Numbered from the stretch's first letter, positions 1 through 10,780 are shown. The stretch is 64,000 nt of DNA from Aphrocallistes beatrix (GCA_963281255.1 OY725502.1:2542001-2606000), one strand, 5' to 3'. Notes: generated from the letters alone by a model not told the origin. Numbers and translations are program-made.

Positions 1-199
1 CTTTTAAAAATGTGACAATGACGTCATAATTCCATGATGAGTGGACATTTTGCTCTGAGCTCAGAACTTACTGGAGCCATAGCCAAAATACTCCCACATG
101 CCAAAATCAGCTTTCTATGACCGGCAGTTTCTTCAATCATTTCGTTACAGATATATATATATATATACATACACAATAATCGAGTTTTAATAGTAAGGA
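1..199 (-). repeat. Non-autonomous Helitron copy, 5' part
   Basis: Truncated by the window start. Read on the minus strand it begins TCCTTACTATTAAAACTCG next to a host A, runs through a TA microsatellite, and then the shared body with a TGACGTCA palindrome near position 21. The same sequence recurs at least eight times in the window. The 5' TC start and the A|T insertion site fit Helitrons. Confidence 0.75.
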
Positions 200-591
200 T
201 AAATGTGGATTTGTCGACTAATATTTAACCTGATATTGAAAAATTTACAATCTTCAGTGGTCTCGAAATATACTATTTGGTTATAAAAATTGTAATAAAA
301 GTAATATTGTGATATTGTAGTAAACAAAATTTACTTTTAGAAGTAATATTCATGAATCTCCACCGAAAAACAATGAAATTAGTCTAAATTTTCAGAAAAT
401 AAAGCAGATCGGCTAACCGATCCAAAATTTTCTTAACCGTTAACCGTGATTGATGGCGGTTAACCGAATCCAGCCTTGCAGCAAGTTATAAATAGTATGC
501 GAATAGTATCCCGACTACAATTATATTGTGATATGGTTGCTAGTTTGCTCGACTCTGATGAATATTTGCCATCTGCCTAATTATTTAAAAA
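200..591. other. Non-coding stretch, no gene seen
   Basis: AT-rich sequence without a supported gene. Around 405-475 there are several TTAACCG/CGGTTAAC words, which look like the end of a hAT-type MITE, but I could not find its partner end. Confidence 0.4.
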
Positions 592-955
592 TCGGAATAA
601 GGCTGAATTATTCCAAGAGTGGAATAAGGCCAAATTGTCAAAACTGGGATAGGGTTTGATTATCAATTTGGATCAAGAGGAAGAATGGGTTTAATTTGTG
701 AACTAAGTAATGGACGGTCGATTTGGAGCATTTTTGGTTTGTTGGGAAATAGCGGAGATTTTAAGGGTTTTTGACGTGGAATATTTATAAAATTCGCCTG
801 ATGAGGTGTTTTTAAGCAAATTGTATATTTAACTTGTTGTCACCTATTTATTTCAATATTACATACATATTACTCGACTCTTTCCAGCTGTGATAATTCG
901 ACCTTATTCCAGTTTTGATAATTAGGCCTTATTCCAGTTTTGGTTATTCGACCTC
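592..955. mobile_element. MITE with AATAAGGC-repeat inverted ends
   Basis: The two ends are inverted copies of each other, each made of two or three degenerate units containing GGAATAAGGC..AATTATC. The units lie at about 592-660 and 886-955. No coding capacity is visible. The superfamily is not assigned because no clear target duplication was found. Confidence 0.55.
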
Positions 956-1117
956 TAACTATAAAATTTGCAATATTATATATGGTCAGTCTATGCCTAT
1001 TGGCAGATCATTATCGATATGTTGATATCAATAAAAAATGCATTTGTCTTAATTAAAATCATCAAATAATTCTCCATCAAATTGGACATCGACACCAGAC
1101 AAAGACATGATTACATA

Positions 1118-1254
1118 CACTACCCGGACAAAAGTATTTATACACTTCATTATTTCAAATGTATTTAATACTAAATGAGTCTATTCCGGAAGATCAAATC
1201 TCCTAAACAGTAATTGATACAACTAATCGGATTTCCAATTCGAAATCTGCGCGA
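1118..1254 (+). mobile_element. Tc1-type MITE, left end only
   Basis: Starts CACTACCCGGACAAAAGTAT after TA, matching the ends of the MITEs at 9724, 29155 and 62571. The right end is missing; the sequence passes directly into a Helitron copy at about 1255. Confidence 0.6.
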
Positions 1255-1639
1255 GTTTATTGTATTCCTCTTCATTGATTAATTATAAGGTGGATAATAT
1301 CCCTAAATGCATCTGTCTTATTGTTATAATCAAAAATTCAAAAATATAAACAAAATTTGTCAATTTTTACATATTGGATCCATAATGACGTCAAAACAGT
1401 GATGAGTCATCATTTTTTGATGATACGTGTACCATATTTAGATACTATATTAATATACACATTCTATTAAAATTTCAGACTTCTATCTCCTAAAATGTTA
1501 TAGTAGAAAAACTGAAGTTAAAGTAGAAAAACTGAAAATTCTAATTATAAAAAGGTGAAAATGACGTCATACTTAGGGCATTCAATTAGTTCGTAACCCT
1601 GCAATTATTTTTATTATTTGGAAACCTAAACATCAAAAA

Positions 1640-2930
1640 CTACATTAAATGTTCAAAGTAGTCTCCCTTCTGCTCAATTACTAGTTTTAAACGTTCAATC
1701 CACTTAAAAAAAGTCCTCTTATATTCCTCTTGGGGTATGTCTCTGAGATACAGACGAATTTCCCTTTCAATTTGTACATCTTCCTCAAAAACTGATCCAG
1801 CTAGATGTCTTTTGAGCCCATCGAAGAGCCAAAAGTCGCAGGGTACTAGGTCAGGACTATATGGTGGATGTTCTAATTCCTCAAGACCAGGGGTTTATCT
1901 AGGTGCTCGGTCGGCACTTATAGGTGCCAGCCTTGTATCGTCCGAGGAGCCAAGGTGCTTGCAGTGTGATTCGATTTTGGTCCCGGGTTGCTATCACCAC
2001 TGGAATTACAAGATAAACCACTGTTTGGGTGCCATATAACTTTTATCACCTCCAAAAAAGTGCCGGATTAGAAAATCCTAGATAAACCCATGCTCAAGAC
2101 CCATAGAAGCAATTGTTTCCTTTACCTCCTTGGATTTCTGTGGTCTGGCATTATCGTGCAAAAGTTTTATTCCTTTGAGTCCGGTGGCTGGTCGACGCTT
2201 AAAATAATGTTTTTGGATCTCAGGAAGAACAATTGTTGCGTAGAAGTTGCCAGTAATTGTTTGCCCCTTTGGCGCACAGATTTGGCACACTGGACCATAC
2301 GCATCAAAAAAAAATCGTGTACATAACCTTGGGGGCCCAGCGATCGGGTCTCGGTAATCCTGGGGCAGCACTCCCTTTTGCCACCCATACCTTATTCTGT
2401 TGCTTGCGTGGAGGTTCTGAATATCTTATCCATGTTTCATCCCCGGTACATATTTCAGATAATCGCCTCTCATCGCAATGCTCATATTTTTCAAGCAAGT
2501 TTTTGGCCATTCTCAGTCGGTTCTTCTTTTGAGCCTGTGGCAAGAAATGTGGGACCCAACGTGAACAAACCTTTGACACACCGAGATGCTTTGTCAGAAT
2601 AGTATGAACACTTCCCGTTGACAAGTCCAGGGTGCCAGCTAACTGTTCTATTGTAATATGCGGATCAGAATCACACATTTCAGCTACAAGAGTAATATTG
2701 TTGGAGGTAGTAGCAGTAACGGGTTGTCCCATCCGAGGGTCATCTTCAATCGACTCCCTACCTCCACGAAAACGAAGACTCCACTTCTTAACCGTCGATT
2801 CCGAACAGGCATCTTCCCAAAATACGGTAACCAAATCTTGGTGGATATTCCTTGGCGTATCGCTGAGTAATGAACGAATTTTGATGTAGGATCTTTGCTC
2901 AAGTAAAATTTCGCTCGATTTAGAAGCCAT
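1640..2930 (-). pseudogene. mariner transposase, broken
   Basis: Cut-and-paste transposase of the IS630-Tc1-mariner superfamily. The start was chosen at the ATG giving MASKSSEILLEQ. The N-terminal helix-turn-helix region is followed by the first catalytic Asp in TGDETWI, the second in LLHDNARPQKS, and the third in PPYSPDLVPCDFWLF, the mariner D,D34D layout. The ORF ends with GDYFEHLM. There are at least two breaks: a frameshift near 2305-2370, and the 205-base hAT MITE inserted between the second and third catalytic residues. In LLHDNARPQKS a Gln replaces the usual His. Not expected to be active. Confidence 0.9.
1888..2092. mobile_element. hAT MITE inside mariner
   Basis: Inverted ends CAGGGGTTTATCTAGG and its near-complement are flanked by an 8-base direct repeat CTCAAGAC (1880-1887 and 2093-2100). 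An 8-base duplication and CAGGGG-type ends are hAT hallmarks. Removing it and one duplication copy would leave the mariner coding frame contiguous across this point. Confidence 0.88.
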
Positions 2931-3459
2931 AAATTCTTCTATGATTACAATAGCCAATCGTTAAGAAAGCGTAACTAGGAAATTATTCAATCAATTCTAT
3001 CATACTAAATTGTTCCTACGAGAAGAATATATAAGCTATATAATTGGAAGCAAATAGGGGAGAAATATGGTTTAAAAATATAAGTAAAAGCAAGGGTTAC
3101 GAACTAATTGAATGCCCTAGTAATTTCATGATGTCGACATTTTCGTCTGAGGTCAGAAGTTAGTGGAGCCATTACCAAAAGAATCCCACATGCCAAAAAT
3201 CAGTTTTCTGTGTCTAGCAGTTTCTTCAATCAATTTATTACAGATATATACTCAGCCTACCTAACTTTTGCCTTTTCACGGTATTTAACCATGGATTACT
3301 GCAGGTCTTATGTGCAAAATACAAACTGTATAGCATATATATATATATTGCTAAAATTTAAAGGAGTATAATGAATATTAATACAAAGAGGTGGGAAATT
3401 GTTTTAGTTCTCTCTTTTACTACTAACTAATATGTATACGAATTGTCCCTTCATATTAA

Positions 3460-4484
3460 CAAGCGCGCTTCGCTTGCTTCCGCAGCGCGGCTGTCGGACA
3501 CTTTGTGTCCGCCGGAGGCTCACTTCGGTCGCCTGGGGTCACATTGAATTTATAAGGGAGATACACTCGAACCTCTCTTATCCGGGCAGTGCCGGACCGG
3601 AGGGTGCCCGGATAACAGAATTTGCCCGGATATCGGAGGTTCGGATAAGAGTGGTGCCCATAACTCAGAAATCAACTTGAATAGCAGTTTATAGTGTAAC
3701 TGTCAATTTGTATAATCGGTGAGTTTAAACAATATCTAGTGCCCGGAACTTAGAGGTTATCAAAATTTGAGTTCTGGATAAGAGAGGTGATTGTAAAATA
3801 GATATTCTATGAAGGAAAAGAAACTATTCCATTGCGATTGATTAATACATTTTAAGCAGTATTTACCCCTGAATACATTAGATGTCGCAATTATCTTCCA
3901 AATTCATTATCAAAGTTCATTAAATAATATTACATGATAATGATTGCTGGAATTGTGGTTAATAATTGACTTGAAAATAGGACAATGGATATTGACTAAA
4001 TGTCGAAACGGCTGTCCGGTTGAGAGAGGTGCCCGGATATCGGAGGTCCGGATAAGAGAGGTTCGAGTGTATCTCTAAATATGTCTATCTTAGTGATAAT
4101 TATTAAAATCGATATCACTCGAAAAATCACCAAATTTATCAATTTTTAAATTTTGATGTGTAATGATGACGTCATAACAGAGTGATGAGTAATCATTTGT
4201 TGATGATAGTTACATCATATGTGAGGTATATTAATATGTACATTTATTTAAAATTTCAGCCTTCTATTAGCTATGGTCGAAAAACTTAAATTTCTAATTG
4301 CAAAAAAATGACAATGACGTCATAATTCCATGATGAGTAGACATTTTCGTCTGAGCTCAGAACTTACTGGAGCCATAGCCAAAAAACTCCCACATGCCAA
4401 AAATCAGCTTTCTGCGCTTGGCAGTTTCTTCAATCAATTCGTTACATATATATATACACATTAATCGAGTTTTAATAGTAAGGA
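3460..4484 (-). mobile_element. Near full-length non-autonomous Helitron
   Basis: The best-preserved copy of the family. On the minus strand it starts TCCTTACTATTAAAACTCG and ends in a GC-rich hairpin (AAGCGAAGCGCGCTTG). It lies exactly between host A (3459) and T (4485), as expected for a Helitron. The 3' end CTTG differs from the usual CTRR. The body has two TGACGTCA palindromes (near 4168 and 4315) and a TA microsatellite near the 5' end. A 506-base MITE interrupts it at 3564-4069. It landed in a gypsy integrase remnant whose reading frame resumes at about 4490. Confidence 0.8.
3564..4069. mobile_element. Tc1/pogo-type MITE
   Basis: Inverted ends CACTCGAACCTCTCTTATCC are flanked by TA (3562-3563, 4070-4071). 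The inner part carries further inverted GCCCGGATAtC words. No transposase. It interrupts the Helitron copy, so it is younger than that copy. Confidence 0.85.
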
Positions 4485-4489
4485 TCATA

Positions 4490-5130
4490 ACCCAATCTCC
4501 CGTGCCTATGTTTTGATGTTTTCTTGCCTTTATCATACTTCTTCTTAGCTGTCGATTGAGTGCACTTCTGGTTTTCTCCTGCAATTTCACTCAATTCTTT
4601 TTTTTTTACCGTTATTTAGAGATACTAACTGGCTAACCCTGTAATCTTTGTAGGAGTATTACCAGTGCTAATGGGCATATCAATTGGTGATCTCAGCTGA
4701 TGGCCAAACGCCAACATGTGTGGAGATATTTTACTCGACGCGTTGTCAGATTATTGTAGTAGAAAGTAATCTCTTGCAACAACGACGGCCAGGAACCCTT
4801 TTCTAGGTGGCTTTCGAGCATCAAGCAAAGTATCACTTGTTTGACGAAGTCGATATGTCTTTCGGCCATCCTATCGGACATCGGGTGTTACGGTGTGGTG
4901 TGACGTTTAGTAATCCCTAAGTCATGGCACAGTTCGTGCACTTCTAACCCATCCACATTCTTCCCCTGATCATTGAGCATAATATTTGATGTGCCATTTC
5001 TATGATATACCCATCTTTTCATGAATGCGTTAACGATGGACTTGGCGGTCTGGTCTTTCAACGGGATTGCTTCGACGTAATGTGAAAAGAGATCAACTAT
5101 GAGTAAGAAGTACCTGTAGCCGCCATTGTG
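4490..5130 (-). pseudogene. Ty3/gypsy integrase fragment
   Basis: Read on the minus strand: RYFLLIVDLFSHYVEA, the Asp-containing NDQGKNVDG, then a broken region, the helix WPSLLQEITFYYN, and GTGDWVMI, the usual start of the integrase C-terminal domain. Order and spacing match the integrase at 23340-24563, so this is an older relative of that element. Several frameshifts and stops are present. The piece is interrupted at its C-terminal end by the Helitron copy (3460-4484). No LTRs were found. Confidence 0.75.
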
Positions 5131-5440
5131 CATGGTAATTTTCAGCAGGTTAATAGTAAATTCATCGCCGTTATCTGTCTGGAAGATGTGAGGTGCTCCA
5201 TGTTCACAGAATATAGAGATCAGGTGTTCGCATACCTTCAACTGGCTTCGTTTTAAGCGTTCTCACCACAATAAATTTACTAAAGCAGTCCTGGTTATCT
5301 TTAGTTCTAGGTCCATCTAACCCATCTTCTCTTAACTCCTCCATATCATCAGTTCTATGCTCTCCCATATCCTCGTCTTCCTCGCCGACTTGTTCGACTG
5401 CTTCTTCAGGATGTATTACAATTGGGAGTCTCAATTCACA
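5131..5440 (-). pseudogene. Ginger1-like integrase core fragment
   Basis: Minus-strand reading gives QDCFSKFIVVRTLK (first catalytic Asp) and, after a one-frame shift near 5245, CEHLISIFCEHGAPHIF followed by QTDNGDEFT (second catalytic Asp). This is the integrase style found in Ginger1 transposons and the vertebrate genes derived from them, and it differs from the gypsy piece next to it. It runs in frame into the gypsy fragment at about 5131 without any linker. An acidic stretch (EEDEDMGEH) precedes it. Assignment is by motif only. Confidence 0.6.
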
Positions 5441-5458
5441 CTTAAATATGAAGAAGAA

Positions 5459-5749
5459 TTAGGAAGATTGATGGACTTGGCATTTTCCGAAGGCCAGAGG
5501 TTTTCTGCAAACTTTCTTTACTGTACCGTCACCCTGGGGAATATCGAAGTGAAGTAGTATATCCTCGTCACAGAAATGTCTCGCACAGATGAAGATTCTT
5601 GCCAATTTCCATGCATCATCTCTATGGAGAATCCTTCGCCATTCATCTTGCATTTCCTTGGACCAATGATTCAACCTTTCAAATACTGGAACGTAATCAG
5701 TGCAGTCGTAATTGGAGCAGCAGTTTGCTACACTGCACCTATTTGGCAT
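5459..5749 (-). pseudogene. THAP zinc-finger fragment
   Basis: 96-residue ORF with a full THAP domain pattern: MPNRCSVANC at the start (first Cys pair) and CARHF (Cys-x2-His) near residue 54, followed by a short basic tail. THAP domains bind DNA at the N-terminus of P-element-type transposases and of many animal proteins. It ends in a stop before the Ginger-like fragment, and no matching catalytic domain is adjacent. It is probably the 5' exon of a lost P-like element. Confidence 0.75.
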
Positions 5750-5985
5750 ACTACTAAGAAAAATGTACGTGTGAATGAATAAATTTGGAATTATGAAGAA
5801 AATGTATGAACTATTGTAGGTAATACAATATACTAAACCAACAATGATACTTATCCTATATTATACTTTGCATTTTAACGTAGTCAAATTTATTTCAAAA
5901 ATTATTGTTTGTTTACAAAATAAAGTAATCCATGGTGAGGTAAAATTCGCACCGTGAATAGGATATAGTTACGTAGGCTGTGATA

Positions 5986-5994
5986 TATATATAC

Positions 5995-6090
<96 letters not shown>
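5986..6090. repeat. (TA)n microsatellite
   Basis: About 90 bases of nearly pure TA, directly before the CACTTCCC end of the element at 6092. Apparent ORFs of alternating Tyr and Ile across it are artefacts. Confidence 0.95.
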
Positions 6091-6091
<1 letters not shown>

Positions 6092-6249
6092 CACTTCCCT
6101 ACCAAAGTATTCGTACACCTCATAATTTTCCATCAAATAGTTGTAAAACTAATCTATTTATGAAGTCAACAATATTTAATCTATAACAAATATACTAAAT
6201 CATAGCATTCTATGCATAAGGCAATGGCAGTCACTATTTGTTGCAGGGG

Positions 6250-7211
6250 ATATTATGCATGGATTACCCTTCCAGATCTACGGTAGAGCGATGGCCTGCA
6301 CGATTTCAGTCTGGAAATACTGACGTCACAGATCTACCTCGGTCTGGAAGACCAGTGTCCGTCGCCACCCAGAAAATGTTGCTCTAATCGAGAGTAAAGT
6401 CGTGGAAAATAAGTGTATTACAATAGATCAGTCAGAGCAGGATATGGAGATCTCATGAGGGGCCATTCATTCTACTCTGACTACTCAGCTTGGATACCGA
6501 TCGATTTGCGGGAAATGGGTCCCCACAACCTCAGCGATCAGCAAAAATTGGCTCGCGTGAATACGGCCAGGAAACACTTGGAAACCTATGAGGACTGTGA
6601 TCTTAGACGTCTAGCAGAAGTAATAACCGGTTATGAGACTTGGGTATATTATTCAACACCTTATAGCAAGATAAGATGCAATCATGGGTGAAGGGGACAA
6701 AAGACCGACGCAAATTCCTAAGCCCGACTTCAGAAAACCGAAGGTCATGTACACGATTTTCTTCAATGGTGGTGGAATTGTCCTGCAGTTACCTTGTGAG
6801 AGTGGTAAGACTGTAAATGCCACGTTTTTACAGAGAAAGCGCTCCCAAACTTGAAAAAAGCGAAAAAGAGGTCCGTCCCAAAGCTAAAATGAGAAGAATC
6901 AAATTATTAATTGATAACGATAGTTCGCATACAGCCAAGCTCACCAAAACTTCTTGGAAGCAGAGGGGTTAAATTTACTTCCTCACCCCCCATACTCACC
7001 AGACCTGGCTCCCTGTGATTTTTGGCTGTTCGGCCTTTTCCCCAAGCTCAAAATCTACCTTCAAGGCAAGGAATTTGACTCGAGACAAACCCTCGGGACC
7101 GCCCTGTACCAGCACTTCAAAACCATCCCCGAAGAAGTGTACAGTGTGTTTGTAAAGTATCTGGATCGATTAAAAAAGTGCCTAACAGTAGGAGGAGATT
7201 ACTGCGAGTAA
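6250..7211 (+). pseudogene. Second mariner transposase, broken
   Basis: Mariner-family pieces in order: STVERWPARFQSG-like DNA-binding region, GYETWVYYS (first catalytic Asp replaced by Tyr or lost in this copy), a damaged IDNDSSHTAK region standing where HDNARPH is usual, and PPYSPDLAPCDFWLF with the third Asp at 6970-7030. It ends KKCLTVGGDYCE. At least three frameshifts. The protein differs from the mariner at 1640-2930. Its own inverted ends were not found. Confidence 0.75.
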
Positions 7212-7426
7212 ATAATAGGTTAAATCGGATTCTATGGCGTTTGTTTATTATTTTATGGCATGACCCGCAAGACTTTTGAACGTCCTAGTAGTCACACATT
7301 TCGGACCTCTACAGCATGATGAAGTAGACTAAATAAACAAACAATATTATCAAATTAGCTCTTGAATTTGGTTTACTAGTATCATGTTTCAATACTACGA
7401 TAGTGACTTATATAGGGGTCTTAAAT

Positions 7427-7845
7427 TTAATAGATAGTGAACAGTTGTATACAGTGATAAAAGCTTTGGTAGAATGTCAAACCGTGACGTACTGCATGTG
7501 CAAAATGCCTCAAAGTATACAATGTTTTAATTCCATAGTTAGTAGCACATTGCAAATGAATAAAATTAGTATGGGAAGAGCCAGAATAAAGTTTTAAAAT
7601 TTCTTCTAAGGGTGCAGATACATCGTCGTTAAAATAACTATTCTTCTCTACCCAATTCACATTGAACATTTCCAAACATCATTGATGAATTTCAAGAACT
7701 CAACAGTTTGATTCTCACAATGTTTTTCCATGTTATAAGCTAACTGTTCGACAGAAGTTGACTCATGGGAAACCTTAAGAGCCAAATTTATATTTTGCCT
7801 TTCCAAGCTGATAGCCAGCAGGCTTTCGATGTTAATTTGAGGCAC
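7427..7845 (-). pseudogene. P-element-like transposase fragment
   Basis: Two overlapping minus-strand reading frames carry SLERQNINLALKVSHEST and then FLKFINDVWK, followed after a frameshift by MFNVNWVEKNSYFNDD. This is the region after the catalytic core in P/THAP9-like transposases, and can be compared with the better copies at 49430-49690 and 54460-54640. No THAP domain or catalytic residues remain here. Confidence 0.55.
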
Positions 7846-8880
7846 TTTTAGATAAATTGCATTTATCCAAATTAAATAAGGTTCTTATGCACATGTTTTT
7901 GGAGTAACGAGGATTGAATTCACTAAATTGGGCAAAGGTAAACACTTTTTCGTAGTCTTTTAAATTCAGTCAATTGTTTCTAACAAACTTGAGCATACAC
8001 ATGATTCTAGAATAATTACTTAAGTCTTAAGAAACCATTCACTTTTGGAATCTTGTTGTTTTAGTAGTCATCACAGGTCTTGGAATTGCTCGATACCATT
8101 TTCACGAAGAGCACCATAATTTGGTAAATAAATAAAACTTCATGGAGTGTTCTACTCCTCTGTAATTGGAAGTAAAACCAGCCGCGACACAAGACATCTC
8201 GTCCAAATATTAATTAATGCAATTAGTGTTGTCAAATGAGGCATTATAAATGAGTAATAGAAATGATATACAATAAAAACAATACGTAAGTGTAATACAC
8301 TAGTGTTGTATGTGAAGTAAATATAAATATTGTGGTTACATAACTTTTTCAAAATGAATATTTAATCAACCCATGAACACAAAATATTTAATAATTATAT
8401 AGTTGATAATAACAGTATTTATTTAGCGGTTTTAGGATTAAATATACTAAGCAATCCATGGTACTATTTTTTTCGTGACTGCCATTGCCTTATGTATAGA
8501 ATGCTATGACTAAATTTATTTAAATTCGTTTTCTCACATTCAAATTACGAACCTTACAAGCTCTCAACTCAATTACTATCCTTCAAACATAAATATTTGA
8601 ACATTTACTTCTTTGTGCCATACCATAAATTAATGGCGCTATATATGGTGCCGTAGTGGCGCTAGGTGTCACGGGTTAAAAATACTTTTAAATATAGTAA
8701 TTGAGTTGAAAGTCTATAAACGAGTAATCGGGTGTGTGAGAATATGAATTTTAAGCCAAATTTAGTCAAACTGTTACTGATTTATTACTATTGGCTCTAA
8801 AAATAGATATGATTTATACTATGTATGGGAATTATTGGGGTGTACGAATACTTTTGGTTGAGGAGTGTAGATATATATGC

Positions 8881-8930
8881 TTACTATCACAACTCGATTA
8901 ATGTGTATATGTATATATGTATATGTATAT
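8881..8930 (+). repeat. Helitron 5'-end fragment plus TA repeats
   Basis: TTACTATCACAACTCGATTA followed by ATG and a TATATG repeat matches the start of the Helitron family. It is cut off by the pogo-type MITE that starts at 8932. Confidence 0.6.
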
Positions 8931-8931
8931 A

Positions 8932-9119
8932 CAGTCGACTCCGCTTAATAGGGCCACTGTTTAATCGGGTCAGCCGCTTAATCGGGCCACTTTTGGCAGG
9001 ACCGGAATAGCTCTCACACATAGAAGCTAATACAAAATATTTTCGGTTAATAGGGTCCTCCGCTTAATTGGGGCAAAATGTCCTCTGACCGATGTGGCCC
9101 TATTACGCGGAGTCGACTG
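8932..9119. mobile_element. pogo-type MITE, 188 bp
   Basis: Ends CAGTCGACTCCGCTTAATAG inverted, with TA on each side (8930-8931, 9120-9121). Internal inverted GGGTCA/CGCTTAAT words. A second copy of identical length lies at 43492-43679 and a third, interrupted, at 9176-9709. Confidence 0.88.
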
Positions 9120-9121
9120 TA

Positions 9122-9139
9122 TGTATATCTATCTATCTA

Positions 9140-9175
<36 letters not shown>
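9122..9175. repeat. (ATCT)n/(TA)n microsatellite
   Basis: ATCT units followed by pure TA, lying between two copies of the same pogo-type MITE. Confidence 0.9.
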
Positions 9176-9178
<3 letters not shown>

Positions 9179-9709
9179 TCGACTCCGCTTAATAGGGTCA
9201 CTGTTTAATCGGGTCAGCCGCTTAATTGGGTCACTTTTGGCTAGACCGGAATAGCTCTCACACATAGAGGCTAATACAAAAATATTTTCGGTTAATAGGG
9301 TTTTCCGCTCAGAGGTGCAGCGGTCTGGACTGGACTGCGGTCCAGACCGGTCCGGACCGGACCGACCGGTTTCAGCTCAGTTCGGTCCACCTTTTTAAAG
9401 TTCGGTCTGGACTGGTCCGAATTAGCGATCTAACGGTCTGGACCGATTAATCGGTCTGGAACGAACAATCCGTCTGGACCGAATCATCGGGCTGAACCGA
9501 TCCATCGTTTTGGACCGATTCAGCATCCTAGTATGGACAATCGGTCTGGACCGGTCCAATATTTTAATCGTGCAGTCTGGACCGTCTAGAGAATACATAT
9601 GACGGTCCGGTCCGGTCCATGAAATCACCGGACCGCTGCATCTCTGTTTCCGCTTAATCGGGTCAAAATACGCCCTGACCGATGTGACCCTATTAAGCGG
9701 AGTCGACTG
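9176..9709. mobile_element. pogo-type MITE split by a hAT MITE
   Basis: Same ends as the 188-base MITE, with TA on both sides (9174-9175, 9710-9711). Its interior is interrupted at 9310-9646. Without the insert it would be close to 190 bases, like its sisters. Confidence 0.85.
9310..9646. mobile_element. hAT MITE with GGTCTGGACCG repeats
   Basis: Ends CAGAGGTGCAGCGGTC and its complement CGCTGCATCTCTG, flanked by the 8-base duplication TTTCCGCT (9302-9309 and 9647-9654). The inside is a degenerate tandem array of roughly 18-20-base units built on CGGTCTGGACCGATT, most of which are short palindromes. No ORF of its own. Confidence 0.88.
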
Positions 9710-9723
9710 TATATATATATATA

Positions 9724-10207
9724 CACTGCCTGGCCATAAGTATTCGAACACCATATTGATCTACATCATAAATAATACTAAATTGGTCTACTCATAGAGA
9801 CCAATTCATTCAAACGACGACAACCACTGAAAATCTTATATCAAATTTGATGTCTACACACTAGAATTACTCTGTTTAGAAGTTTTCTATTGATCAATTA
9901 TGCCTCAAAGTAAAGTTATATCGTTTGTGCCATCTTGATCCACTTGCTCTTATTGTGTACATAATGGTAATTGCAAGTAGAAAGTGGTACAGGGTGACAC
10001 CGTTGGTAAGAATTGCGCTTTAGAAAGGATTAATATATGGACAGCTTCTAAACCGAGTAATTCGAGTGTGCAGGTTTCGAATTTGATGTTAGATCTTCAG
10101 TAACTGTCGTGGTTTGAATGAATTGACCTCCATGGATAGACCCATTTTAGTACTATTTATGATGCAAATCAATATGGTGTTCGAATACTTATTATGGCCG
10201 GGCAGTG
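9724..10207. mobile_element. Tc1-type MITE, 484 bp
   Basis: Ends CACTGCCTGGCCATAAGTAT, inverted, with TA at 9722-9723 and 10208-10209. The outer ~110 bases of each side are inverted copies (note the shared TGGTGTTCGAATACTTA). No transposase. Confidence 0.85.
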
Positions 10208-10575
10208 TATCTATATATATCAAAAATTAATTCATAGCGTGCTTGTATTTACAGAACAGTTGATTATGGCAGAGCCGAAGATTCTCGGAACGTGAAAATA
10301 TTTAGTGTTTTCATAGCTTCAATTATCATAAAACTACCAATAATTGAAGAAATTGTGGTCAATTCTACTCATGTGTCATTAAAAAGTTACAGTCGATTTA
10401 ACCATTTGTGTATCTAGATATTCCACCTGAATTTGCACTGGACCTTATTCAATCAATCATCCATTTAATTAAATTGAATATTCAAAGGTATTGCAGAGAT
10501 CACAAAGAAAACAACAAAATTGATATGAGGAAATTCTATGTTTTTGCTAAATAGAATATCATCAAAATTTTCGTG
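10208..10575. other. Non-coding stretch, no gene seen
   Basis: AT-rich sequence between two transposons. Nothing supportable seen apart from a short TA run at 10210-10220. Confidence 0.4.
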
Positions 10576-10579
10576 GTCC

Positions 10580-10765
10580 TGTTTCATCGTAACTTGACCC
10601 GCACCATGGATGTGCTACATCTATCGTAACTTGACCCGCATTAGAATGCATTATATCTATCGTAACTTGACCCACATCATAACAATAGTAGAGATATGCC
10701 TATCGTAACTTGACCCGCATTAGAATGCAATATATCTATCGTAACTTTGGCACTTTGCCCCTATA
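10580..10765 (+). repeat. Ginger1 left inverted repeat
   Basis: About 185 bases made of five tandem units of roughly 36 bases, each containing ATCGTAACTTGACCCGCAT with small variations. The array is the likely transposase-binding region (inference). Confidence 0.85.
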
Positions 10766-10780
10766 AAATCATACCGTTTG

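Larger units (their letters stand above)
1576..3117 (-). mobile_element. mariner DNA transposon
   Basis: Ends are inverted repeats of about 28 bases, beginning GGGCATTCAATTAGTTCG, and are flanked by TA on both sides (1574-1575 and 3118-3119). It carries a decayed mariner transposase on the minus strand. It sits inside an older Helitron copy and itself contains a hAT MITE at 1888-2092. Confidence 0.9.
1255..3250 (-). repeat. Non-autonomous Helitron copy split by mariner
   Basis: Two halves (1255-1573 and 3120-3250) align to the Helitron body seen at 4072-4484. The break falls just after the TGACGTCA palindrome and is filled by the mariner at 1576-3117. Both the 5' TC end and the GC-rich 3' hairpin are missing from this copy. 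Confidence 0.7.
6092..8867. mobile_element. Tc1-type element or MITE filled by other elements
   Basis: Left end CACTTCCCTACCAAAGTATT and right end complementary to CACTCCTCAACCAAAAGTAT, each next to TA (6090-6091 and 8868-8869). An internal inverted block (about 6185-6230 against 8465-8510) shows the two halves belong together. Between them lie a decayed mariner (6240-7290) and a P-like fragment (7427-7845), so most of the 2.8 kb is later insertion. Confidence 0.6.

Noticed and set aside
3432..3680. 82-residue ORF at the Helitron 3' end
   Set aside because: It spans the GC-rich hairpin and the end of a MITE; similar ORFs at 33748 come from the same repeat, so it is not a gene.
5902..6186. 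ORFs of repeated Tyr-Ile on both strands
   Set aside because: They are translations of a TA microsatellite.
9422..9754. 110-residue ORF rich in Arg and Ser-Arg-Pro-Ile
   Set aside because: It is the translation of the GGTCTGGACCG palindrome array inside a hAT MITE.
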